Shown piece by piece: positions 15,439 to 21,513 of a stretch of 21,513 nucleotides of DNA. A model generated the notes under the pieces. It was not told the origin of the DNA and ran no database searches. It saw only the letters and a list, made by a program, of their open reading frames with translations. The stretch's first letter is position 1, and every line of letters starts with the position of its first letter. The position numbers were made by a program, and so were the translations under genes. The DNA is from an uncultured Bacteroidales bacterium (GTDB lineage Bacteria; Bacteroidota; Bacteroidia; Bacteroidales; F082), in assembly GCA_937896505.1 (NCBI GenBank), contig CALBNP010000140.1:1-21513 (forward strand). Direction: 5' to 3'.

Positions 15439-18400
15439 TTATTCAACCACAACCTTTTCAACGCTGGTCTTTGAACCTGCGGTGAGGCGGATGAAGTAGA
15501 TGCCTTGTGCCATGCTGCTGACGTTGATTTGCTCTGCGCCTTGAGCGGTGCCGCTGGCAACCTGCTGCCCCATGCCGTTGAACATCACATAGCTGTATTG
15601 TGAACCACCATTAATATATAAGGTGTTGTTGACGGGGTTTGGATAGATGCTGAATTCGGCTTCGCTTTCTTCAATGCCGAGGTCGATGACGATGATGACG
15701 TTTTCTGGCAGTGATTCGCCTTCTGTGTAAACGGCGGTGACACCGTAGTTATTGACCATTTCAACATTCACTTCATCAACGAATGTCGTTTCTGTGACTT
15801 CTTCGGCAATCATGATGCCGTTGCGGTAGATGTTGTAGCTGATGGCATTTTCAGGAGCATCCCATGTGAGGGTGACCATGTTGCCTTCAAGATTTGCGTT
15901 GAGGTTTTCGACAGGATTGAGGTCTTCGCCGATAGGACCGCCGCCGCAGTTGACGTCAAATTCGCAGTTGTCTTGCTGGCCATTATGGATAATGGTGCCG
16001 TCTTCATATTTGATGACGTATGAACATTCTTCTGACCAACTCCAACTTCCGCCGTCAATGAAAGTCACGTTGACGTGAACGCCATTGCCGATTTCACGTT
16101 CAAATGTTTCGGTTGAACCGCTGTTGAGTGTCATTTCTTCGTCTGGAGTTCCGTCGCTGTAACGGACGCGGAGCTTGTTGCCGCTCCAGCCGTCGCCGTA
16201 GCTGTCGTTGAGGACAAAGAGAACCTTGCAGGCATTCTTCAAGGTGCCGGTGCCTTCAGCTGAAAGTTCGCCGTCGGCAGTCATGTTGAATGTGAATGGA
16301 AGTTGTTCGGTCTCAGGGCAAGCTGCATCGATGGTGACATTGAAGACGCAGGTAGCAGTGCCGTCGGGTTCGATGGTGCCGACTTCAACGCTTTCATTTT
16401 CAAATGTCACGTATTCGCTTGTCGAAGCAATCGTGGCAAGTGCTGAAGTAGCCATATAGTGACCGACATTCTTGAATGTGGCAGCCAAAGTGACGGTTTC
16501 GCCAGGAACAAAGCCTGAAGGAGCGATGAACTGACCGAATGAAAGAATGGCTTGTCCGGTCGTGATGTTGAATCTGCCAATCCATTCGTCGTTGCTGCAG
16601 GTCATGGTAGCGATGCAGTGGAACACTCTTCCGTCTTCAACGCCATCAGCGATGATGTATGAGAACACATCAGTGAGTTCGATGGTCTCGTTGCCGCCAA
16701 TAACGTCAAATGTGGTTTCGCCGTTGACGAATTGGATGGCTTCATCTTCGCAGCTAAGCACAACGTTGGTTTCGCCTTCGGTTGGGTCGTTGCCAACATT
16801 CTTGAGCGTGAGACTGAAATTCATCTCACGGTTGACAGGAGCGAAGCGTGGCGAGTAGTCGATTATGGTGAGGAAAGCACCATCGGCAGGAATCACTTCG
16901 ATGTCCATCACTTCGGTGACCTTGTTGTAACCGATGACGGTGAGAGTGAGGTTGCCGACGTTGTCGAGTGGCTCGAAATTGATGTTGGCAGCTCCATCTT
17001 CGATATAAGCTGAACCGAGCACCTCGACATCACCAACACCATTGATGCGGCTCAAGGTAGCGATACCGAATTGGGTTTCGGCATTCACGGTGAGTTCGCT
17101 CATGCCTATCAACAGGGTTGAAGGCGAGGTGGTGACATTCATGTTGCCAGGATTGTCGGTGCGGACCAAGAGGCTCGGGTCGCCAAACAGAATCCAGGTG
17201 TTGTGGGTGTCGCCTTGGTCGCTTGGTGAAGCATCAAGAATGTATTCGTCACCATTGAGGAAGTAGCCACCCATGGTGTGGTTGAACATGTCGGCACTGT
17301 GCCATTCGGTAAGGATGTCAACCATTTCGTCTTGACCGTATTGTGGAGGAATCCAAGGCTGTGAAATCCAGCTGAACATACCGCCAACGGCACCGGTAGG
17401 AATGCTTTCGTCTTGGTTGTTCGTAGCGCGGAGCCATGTTTCACCGAAGCAAGGTTGGCTGTAGTTGAACTTACCGTTCAAGCAAGCAACGGAAATAACC
17501 ATAGGCCACATGTAGTCGTTGGTCAGGGCATTGACGTGGCTGTTGCTGTAGTTGGCAACGCCCCAGCTGGTTTCCGAACCGTGGTTGCAATAGTTGATGA
17601 TGCTGACACCGTTGTTGACAGCGGCACTGATGGAACTTGTGCTGGCACCAGCTCCTTGGTGAAGGTCGGTTACATTGGCGTAAGTGTAGTGGAGCAGGGT
17701 GTCGCGGATGAGGTCGATGTGTTGGTAGTCATCTTCACCGAAGTGACCTGTACCAGCGCCAATGGCACCGATGCCCAAACCTTGGTTAACCCAAGTGACA
17801 TCGCCTTGCATGTCGCGCTCGTAATAAAGCACCTTGTTGACGTGTGTTTCAACGTCGTGGACGCTTTCAACCGAGAAACGACCGACAAAAGCCTCGAGAT
17901 AGTAGTCGTTACCTTCAAGCATGGCGAACCAGTTGTCGGAACGACCGCCATTCATCGAGTGAGGGGTGATGTCGTTGTAGTCGCCAACGAAAAGAATGAA
18001 CTCAAGGTTGTCTTTGTCGTAAGCGTCTTGAATATAGGATTTTATGTTGTTTTCATTGTTGCCTCCTACCTCGGCTACGCTGACCATAGTGCATGGACGA
18101 CCTGATTGGTTCTTCCAGTCAACGAGGGGTTGCATGGCTTCCATATATTGTTCGGGGCAGATGACGAGCATGGCACCACGGTCTTCGGTGAAGTCGTATC
18201 TGGTTTGACCGAAATTGATGAAACGGTGGCTGTAAGCCTGCTTCATTTCAGGGTCAACCTTGATGTTGTTCGACTTGCGGGCGGCCTTTTGGTTTTCGCC
18301 GTTGTCGCTCACCTTGTTCATGGCGATGGTCATGTTGGTGAACACACGCAAGGTCTTCGTGACAGGGTTGTAGGCGAAAGGTGTCACCATGATGTTTTGG

Positions 18401-18891
18401 CCACGGAAATCGCGTGAAATGTAAGGTGCTTCCAGATAGGCTTGGGTAGCTGGATAGAAAGCATCTTGGCTGTACATGGCACCATAGGTGTAAGGCACGT
18501 CGTCAGGGTTGACCTGGCGGCTGATGTTGCCTTTCGAAGGAGCCACTTCAATGTTGAAATCGGTGAATTGGGCATCAATCACACTGACTTGCATCTCGGC
18601 ACGGTCGCCGATGATGGCAGGAACAGGGAATTGAGGCAGGTCGGGCACGCCGGTTACAAGAGGGGCGACCATTTTCGGAACAGAGATGATGTTTTGGATT
18701 CCGTTTGGAGTCTCGACACGGTTGGTGTAGAAGCCTTCCAATGAGAAACTTACAACAATCTGCTCCTCACTGCTTGAGATGAGTTCGACTTGCGGGCGAG
18801 CTGGGGTGTCGCTGCCCATTGCAGTCCATCTTTGGCCGAATGTCACGAATGACAATGCGGCGAACATGAGTGTTAAGAATGCTTTTTTCAT
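15439..18891 (-). CDS. Gingipain-like C25 cysteine protease with GDGWSGNKL module, FN3 and T9SS sorting domain
   Basis: An active-type paralogue of 1150 residues, closest in the window to the pseudoprotease downstream, with the same domain order. Order: signal peptide 1-20 (ends FGQ); propeptide about 21-231; C25 domain about 232-580 with FVGDYNDITPH, His437 in NYCNHGSE and Cys470 in SVACLNGKF (33 apart); C25 Ig-like domain about 585-667; two CARDB-like modules (about 670-780, 782-888); the YGDGWSGNKLRVRYSDG module (about 890-983); FN3 (about 992-1070); T9SS type-A domain from YPNPVNN (about 1080-1150). The maturation junction would be Arg231-Tyr232, matching the Arg before the mature RgpB N-terminus. 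Asp388 in EDDYQH aligns with the S1 Asp. It has its own -7 box upstream, divergent from the DjlA-like gene, and a strong terminator after it. Expected location: cell surface or released, via T9SS. Confidence 0.95.
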   Translation of the reverse strand: MKKAFLTLMFAALSFVTFGQRWTAMGSDTPARPQVELISSSEEQIVVSFSLEGFYTNRVETPNGIQNIISVPKMVAPLVTGVPDLPQFPVPAIIGDRAEMQVSVIDAQFTDFNIEVAPSKGNISRQVNPDDVPYTYGAMYSQDAFYPATQAYLEAPYISRDFRGQNIMVTPFAYNPVTKTLRVFTNMTIAMNKVSDNGENQKAARKSNNIKVDPEMKQAYSHRFINFGQTRYDFTEDRGAMLVICPEQYMEAMQPLVDWKNQSGRPCTMVSVAEVGGNNENNIKSYIQDAYDKDNLEFILFVGDYNDITPHSMNGGRSDNWFAMLEGNDYYLEAFVGRFSVESVHDVETHVNKVLYYERDMQGDVTWVNQGLGIGAIGAGTGHFGEDDYQHIDLIRDTLLHYTYANVTDLHQGAGASTSSISAAVNNGVSIINYCNHGSETSWGVANYSNSHVNALTNDYMWPMVISVACLNGKFNYSQPCFGETWLRATNNQDESIPTGAVGGMFSWISQPWIPPQYGQDEMVDILTEWHSADMFNHTMGGYFLNGDEYILDASPSDQGDTHNTWILFGDPSLLVRTDNPGNMNVTTSPSTLLIGMSELTVNAETQFGIATLSRINGVGDVEVLGSAYIEDGAANINFEPLDNVGNLTLTVIGYNKVTEVMDIEVIPADGAFLTIIDYSPRFAPVNREMNFSLTLKNVGNDPTEGETNVVLSCEDEAIQFVNGETTFDVIGGNETIELTDVFSYIIADGVEDGRVFHCIATMTCSNDEWIGRFNITTGQAILSFGQFIAPSGFVPGETVTLAATFKNVGHYMATSALATIASTSEYVTFENESVEVGTIEPDGTATCVFNVTIDAACPETEQLPFTFNMTADGELSAEGTGTLKNACKVLFVLNDSYGDGWSGNKLRVRYSDGTPDEEMTLNSGSTETFEREIGNGVHVNVTFIDGGSWSWSEECSYVIKYEDGTIIHNGQQDNCEFDVNCGGGPIGEDLNPVENLNANLEGNMVTLTWDAPENAISYNIYRNGIMIAEEVTETTFVDEVNVEMVNNYGVTAVYTEGESLPENVIIVIDLGIEESEAEFSIYPNPVNNTLYINGGSQYSYVMFNGMGQQVASGTAQGAEQINVSSMAQGIYFIRLTAGSKTSVEKVVVE

Positions 18892-18932
18892 TGTAAAAAT
18901 AGTTGTGTTTGATGATTTCTGATAATAAACCG

Positions 18933-18940
18933 CAAATGTA
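18933..18940 (-). promoter_or_regulatory. -7 promoter box for the fourth C25 protease gene
   Basis: Minus-strand TACATTTG, followed by CG, is an exact TAnnTTTG match, with the predicted start near 18926 and a leader of about 35 bases. No -33 element at standard spacing is evident. Confidence 0.6.
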
Positions 18941-18975
18941 CGCTTTTTTCATCAAACATAATGTTTTTTTTTGAC

Positions 18976-18983
18976 TACTTTTG
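18976..18983 (+). promoter_or_regulatory. -7 promoter box for the DjlA-like gene
   Basis: TACTTTTG, followed by CGG, fits TAnnTTTG, with the predicted start near 18990 and the ATG at 19029. It lies 35 bases from the divergent -7 box of the protease gene, so the two promoters are back to back. Confidence 0.6.
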
Positions 18984-19028
18984 CGGCGTTGAATTGATTT
19001 TTTTGGAAGAAATAAAAGGATTAAGATA

Positions 19029-19763
19029 ATGAGTTGCTTGACAAGATTGGTTTTGGCTGGATTAGGTTGGACTTTTGGTGGGCCTATTGGCGGTATTATT
19101 GGGTTCGTCTTGGGTGGCGTGTTTTCTGACGATAGTCCAAGACAACTTCGTGAAGATGTGAATGAAAACCTGGGCAATACGCAAGAGAAACGCGATTTCA
19201 ATGTGAGTCTGCTGGTGCTTTCGGCTGCCGTGATGAAAGCCGATGGCGCGGTCAAGAAATCGGAACTCGATTATGTGAAGCGGTTCTTCTTGCAGAATTT
19301 CGGTCAGGAACGTGCAGAGAATTATATCAAGATGCTGCGCGAAATCTTGAACCGAGATTATAACCTATACGAGGTGAGCCAACAGGTGGGAAAGAATATG
19401 GACTATTCGTCGCGCCTGCAATTGCTTCATTATCTGTTTGGTATTGCGCAATCTGATGGTCAGGTCTCTGATTCGGAACTTTCGGTCATCAATGTGATTT
19501 CCGACTATATGGGCATTTATGCTTCCGATTTCGCTTCGGTGAAGGCCATGTTTGTCAAGGAAAACGACAATGCCTATACCATCTTGGGCATCGACCCGTC
19601 GGCCACCGACGAGGAAGTGAAAAAGGCCTATCGTGAGATGGCCAAGAAGAATCATCCTGACTTGGTGAGCAACCTCGGTGATGAGGTGCGTGAGGCTGCC
19701 GAGAAGAAGTTCCAGGAAATCAATGCGGCCTACGAAACCATCAAGAAGCAACGTGGGTTATAA
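19029..19763 (+). CDS. djlA: DjlA-like co-chaperone: membrane segment, TerB domain, J domain
   Basis: A 244-residue protein with the domain order of DjlA. A glycine-rich hydrophobic N-terminus (about 8-32, with GGPIGGIIGFVLGG) probably inserts in the inner membrane. A TerB-like helical domain follows (about 52-168, with paired acidic motifs KADGAVKKSEL and QSDGQVSDSEL). A C-terminal J domain (about 180-242) contains the HPD motif at 209-211 that stimulates DnaK ATPase. E. coli DjlA is 271 residues, so the length is slightly short. It stands alone on the plus strand, and its stop overlaps the stop of the convergent HD-domain gene by 6 bases. The co-chaperone role follows from the family; the substrate is unknown. 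Confidence 0.85.
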   Translation: MSCLTRLVLAGLGWTFGGPIGGIIGFVLGGVFSDDSPRQLREDVNENLGNTQEKRDFNVSLLVLSAAVMKADGAVKKSELDYVKRFFLQNFGQERAENYIKMLREILNRDYNLYEVSQQVGKNMDYSSRLQLLHYLFGIAQSDGQVSDSELSVINVISDYMGIYASDFASVKAMFVKENDNAYTILGIDPSATDEEVKKAYREMAKKNHPDLVSNLGDEVREAAEKKFQEINAAYETIKKQRGL

Positions 19764-20255
19764 ACCTAATTTACTATAATCGTTTCCACTCTTTTTCATG
19801 TATTCTTCGAAATTGGCGGCGAATTGCTTGCCTTTTTCTGAAGCCATTTTTTGAGGATGGGGCCAAATCCTTACACGAATCAGGTCGAGCCGGTCGGCAT
19901 CGAAGCAAGCATCAATGGTGGGAATGCCGGTCTGGTGATGCGAGGTGTGTTTCTCGATGGCTTCCTTCAGGAGCGCAAATTGCTGGTCGGTCAAACCTTT
20001 TAGATAACTGTCTTTCAGTGTCTCGATGAATTTTGCAGCGCGTGGGCCGTGCTCGTAGTCAACGCCATTGCTGAATCGGCAACTATCGTGTAGGTAGGCG
20101 AAACAACGGATGACTGTGAGGTCACATTCGGGGGTGGCAAGCAGTTCGCCGTTGCGTTCGACGCGCTTCCAATGAGGTGCTCCATGCAATTCGTCAAGGC
20201 GCCAACGTCCGATGGTAAATTCTTTCAGGGCTTCAAGGTCGAAAGTGTTATTCAT
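19758..20255 (-). CDS. HD-domain family hydrolase
   Basis: A 165-residue protein with an HD-type metal-site pattern: His24 and His28 in HGAPHW, the HD pair at 56-57 in FAYLHDSCR, a further His pair in KHTSHHQTG (about 103-110), and Asp119/Asp121 in DADRLDL. HD proteins are metal-dependent phosphohydrolases; the substrate cannot be predicted here. The in-frame ATG at 20279 is rejected because a -7 box (20277-20284) covers it and the transcript would begin downstream. ATG 20255 (MNNTFDLEAL) fits. It is convergent with the DjlA-like gene (6-base overlap of the 3' ends) and separated from the upstream kinase-like gene by a terminator. Confidence 0.8.
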   Translation of the reverse strand: MNNTFDLEALKEFTIGRWRLDELHGAPHWKRVERNGELLATPECDLTVIRCFAYLHDSCRFSNGVDYEHGPRAAKFIETLKDSYLKGLTDQQFALLKEAIEKHTSHHQTGIPTIDACFDADRLDLIRVRIWPHPQKMASEKGKQFAANFEEYMKKSGNDYSKLGL

Positions 20256-20276
20256 GGTGACGTTTTTTTGAGTTGG

Positions 20277-20284
20277 CAAAATTA
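20277..20284 (-). promoter_or_regulatory. -7 promoter box for the HD-domain gene
   Basis: Minus-strand TAATTTTG, followed by CC, matches TAnnTTTG. The predicted start near 20270 leaves a leader of about 15 bases before ATG 20255. It decides the start choice, because the alternative ATG at 20279 overlaps the box. Confidence 0.55.
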
Positions 20285-20295
20285 CATAAAATTAA

Positions 20296-20323
20296 AAAAA
20301 AGCCAGCATGCGCTGGCTTTTTT
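20296..20323 (-). terminator. Bidirectional intrinsic terminator
   Basis: AAAAAAGCCAGC (20296-20307), loop ATGC and GCTGGCTTTTTT (20312-20323) form a perfect 12-pair stem, with runs of A (20294-20301) and T on the two sides. It insulates the HD-domain gene from the upstream minus-strand unit. Confidence 0.88.
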
Positions 20324-20436
20324 CGTTTCAAATAGGTCCGTGAATCGAATTACATCATGAATCTTGCCTTGATGATTTGGCTGCCCTCAAAGTCTTCTTG
20401 TCTTTCTTGTCAATTTCTACATCAAGCCCAACATTC
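20324..20436 (-). pseudogene. Possible decayed 3' end of an unidentified gene
   Basis: Part of the 326-base gap between the HD-domain and kinase-like genes. On the minus strand a short frame ending EDFEGSQIIKARFMM and a TAA (20350-20352) sits directly upstream of a strong terminator, as a gene end would. A second frame just upstream reads NVGLDVEIDKKDKK, and joining the two needs a frameshift near 20392. No start, domain or family is recognisable. This may be chance. Confidence 0.25.
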
Positions 20437-20500
20437 GGTAGAGACGTCGTGCTACGTCTCCATTTAGGCGAGGTAGAGATGTTGCACGCGACGTCTCTAC
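20437..20500. repeat. Doublet of degenerate REP-like palindromes
   Basis: Two adjacent imperfect palindromes. The first opens GGTAGAGACGT (20437-20447) and returns as ACGTCTCC (20454-20461). The second opens GGTAGAGATGT (20472-20482) and returns as ACGTCTCTAC (20491-20500). Both carry the GTAGAGACG/CGTCTCTAC arms of the perfect palindrome at 8455-8484, with different centres. The doublet lies 81 bases after the stop of the kinase-like gene. Confidence 0.75.
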
Positions 20501-20581
20501 AAGCAAATTTTATGTATTCTCAACTTGTACCTGAATCATAGTCAGCTTTTTTTGGGGTCTTCCTTGTGTTCCTTTGGACGG

Positions 20582-21406
20582 TTATCTCATAAGTACATGG
20601 AATTGCGGCATATAGACGCCGGCGTTCCGTTCGATGAGCAAGGTTTTCAATCCGGAATAAGGACGAATCATTTCCGTAACTTCTTCAAGATTGGCATTCT
20701 CGCCAAAATATTCTTTGACAAAATATTTCCAGAATTCGTTAGCGCTTGCCAGTTCCATGTGGAAGTTTTCGCGCACGAAATCTTCGTCATCGTAGTAGCA
20801 GGTCAGAAGCACTTGGCCGAGGTCGAAATACGGATGGCCGTAAGCGAAATCGCCGAGGTCGATGAAATATTTCTTGTTGCCAGCCATGATGGCATTGCCA
20901 AAGTGCAGATCGCCATGCAAAGCGGTGTCGGTATCGGGAATGGTCGCCATGAAATCTTTTACCCATTGGCGTTCATTTTCAGTGAAATACGGATTGTTTT
21001 CCAACATCTCGAGGTTCACTTCCTTCATGTTTGGGAATTGCGTTTTGTCGAGATGTGTGGCATGTAGTTTCAGGCACATTTGGGCAAATTCGCGGGCGTA
21101 TTTTTCAACGCGATGTGGCTCCTCGCCGATGGCGCGGGCAAAGGATTTCTTCCCTGCAATGCGTTGAAAGCGAATGCCGTAGCGTCCATTTCCATCGGTG
21201 ATGAAATGGCCTGGTTTTGGTGTCGGAAGGCCTAAGTCATAAACTTTTTGGGCCAAAATCAGTTCGTTTTCAACGATTTCGTAAGGCGCAGAGGCGAAAT
21301 AGAGTTTCATCATGGCATCGGGGTCGGCTTTGTGGTAGAAGCTTTCGCCATTGGCGCCTTCGCCGGAATGGATGTAGTCGTTTAAGTCGATGAGTGTTGG
21401 TGTCAT
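20582..21406 (-). CDS. APH/choline-kinase-like phosphotransferase family protein
   Basis: A 274-residue cytoplasmic protein with the aminoglycoside phosphotransferase/choline kinase fold. Seen: a lysine-containing N-terminal lobe (MMKLYFASAPYEIVENEL, where the Glu after the Lys strand fits the usual Lys-Glu pair), the Brenner-type catalytic motif ALHGDLHFGNAI (162-173, catalytic Asp165), and the metal-binding FIDLGDFAYGHPYFDLG (181-197, Asp183 in the DFG-like position). Such proteins transfer the ATP gamma-phosphate to small-molecule hydroxyls. The sequence resembles the uncharacterised bacterial APH-like group, and resistance activity should not be assumed. The start follows the stop of the upstream gene by 21 bases, so the two are probably co-transcribed. 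No terminator is seen immediately after it; the nearest is at 20296-20323. Confidence 0.85.
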   Translation of the reverse strand: MTPTLIDLNDYIHSGEGANGESFYHKADPDAMMKLYFASAPYEIVENELILAQKVYDLGLPTPKPGHFITDGNGRYGIRFQRIAGKKSFARAIGEEPHRVEKYAREFAQMCLKLHATHLDKTQFPNMKEVNLEMLENNPYFTENERQWVKDFMATIPDTDTALHGDLHFGNAIMAGNKKYFIDLGDFAYGHPYFDLGQVLLTCYYDDEDFVRENFHMELASANEFWKYFVKEYFGENANLEEVTEMIRPYSGLKTLLIERNAGVYMPQFHVLMR

Positions 21407-21427
21407 AATATTTTGAATATTTTATTG

Positions 21428-21513
21428 TTAATCAGCGTTTTCATCAGGTTCAACATGAATTGCAATCAATGTGCCGGCTCCATATTCCTGGCGCAGGGCC
21501 GCTTCAATTTTCA
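21428..21513 (-). CDS. C-terminal end of a probable cation diffusion facilitator transporter (partial)
   Basis: Only the last 27 codons and the stop are in the window. The visible sequence includes KIEAALRQEYGAGTLIAIHV followed by EPDENAD. A helix with an IEAALR pattern followed by a strand ending in HVEP is typical of the cytoplasmic dimerisation domain of CDF metal-ion exporters, where a His/Glu near the end takes part in metal binding. With so little sequence, other ferredoxin-like-fold proteins remain possible. It probably leads the unit that continues into the kinase-like gene. Confidence 0.5.
   Translation of the reverse strand, partial: KIEAALRQEYGAGTLIAIHVEPDENAD

Noticed and set aside
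14315..18417. Plus-strand open frames of over 200 codons opposite the third and fourth C25 genes (14315-15019, 17413-18105)
   Set aside because: Both are antisense to conserved C25 regions and resemble each other only because the genes beneath are paralogues.
20437..20500. CRISPR-like repeat
   Set aside because: Only two palindromic units with drifting arms, no regular spacers and no cas genes.
20582..21406. Antibiotic (aminoglycoside) resistance gene
   Set aside because: Only the general APH/choline-kinase fold motifs are present, and nothing points to an aminoglycoside substrate or a mobile context.

Overview
The window looks like the chromosome of a Bacteroidales/Bacteroidota bacterium. 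Five recognisable genes encode proteins ending in a type IX secretion system (T9SS) type-A sorting domain (an FPNP/YPNP motif and about 70 further residues). Five or six genes have the Bacteroidota -7 promoter box TAnnTTTG, and leaders are A/T-rich with no clear Shine-Dalgarno sequence. The genus cannot be read from the sequence.

Layout. 1-2343 (minus): a beta-CASP metallo-beta-lactamase ribonuclease-like gene followed closely by hisS, which runs off the left edge. 2446-6012 (minus): the first of four gingipain-like (peptidase family C25) surface proteases. 6354-8442 (plus): a two-gene unit encoding a lipobox/TPR/transmembrane/helix-turn-helix regulator and a small T9SS cargo protein. 8484-18891 (minus): three more C25 paralogues in tandem. 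19029-19763 (plus): a TerB + J-domain (DjlA-like) co-chaperone. 19758-21513 (minus): an HD-domain hydrolase, an APH/choline-kinase-like phosphotransferase, and the last 27 codons of what is probably a cation-diffusion-facilitator transporter.

The centre of interest is the C25 array. All four proteins have a signal peptide, a gingipain-type propeptide, a basic-Tyr maturation junction, a C25 catalytic domain, the C25 Ig-like domain, a variable accessory region (PKD/FN3; CARDB-like plus cleaved-adhesin-like; or CARDB-like plus a GDGW[N/S]GNKL module plus FN3) and a T9SS sorting domain. Three keep the His/Cys dyad at the gingipain spacing of 33 residues. The third paralogue in coordinate order (11900-15373) is an intact 1157-codon ORF in which the His is replaced by Pro-Lys (with one inserted codon) and the Cys by Asn. 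It therefore looks like a secreted pseudoprotease kept beside its active sisters. It also lacks a visible promoter and lies between two intrinsic terminators, so its expression probably depends on read-through from the active gene upstream.

A plausible reading is a surface proteolysis/adhesion locus: active basic-residue-specific proteases, a non-catalytic partner that could be matured in trans, and a neighbouring one-component envelope regulator with its own secreted cargo. Family assignments rest on motifs read by eye. Functional links are inference.
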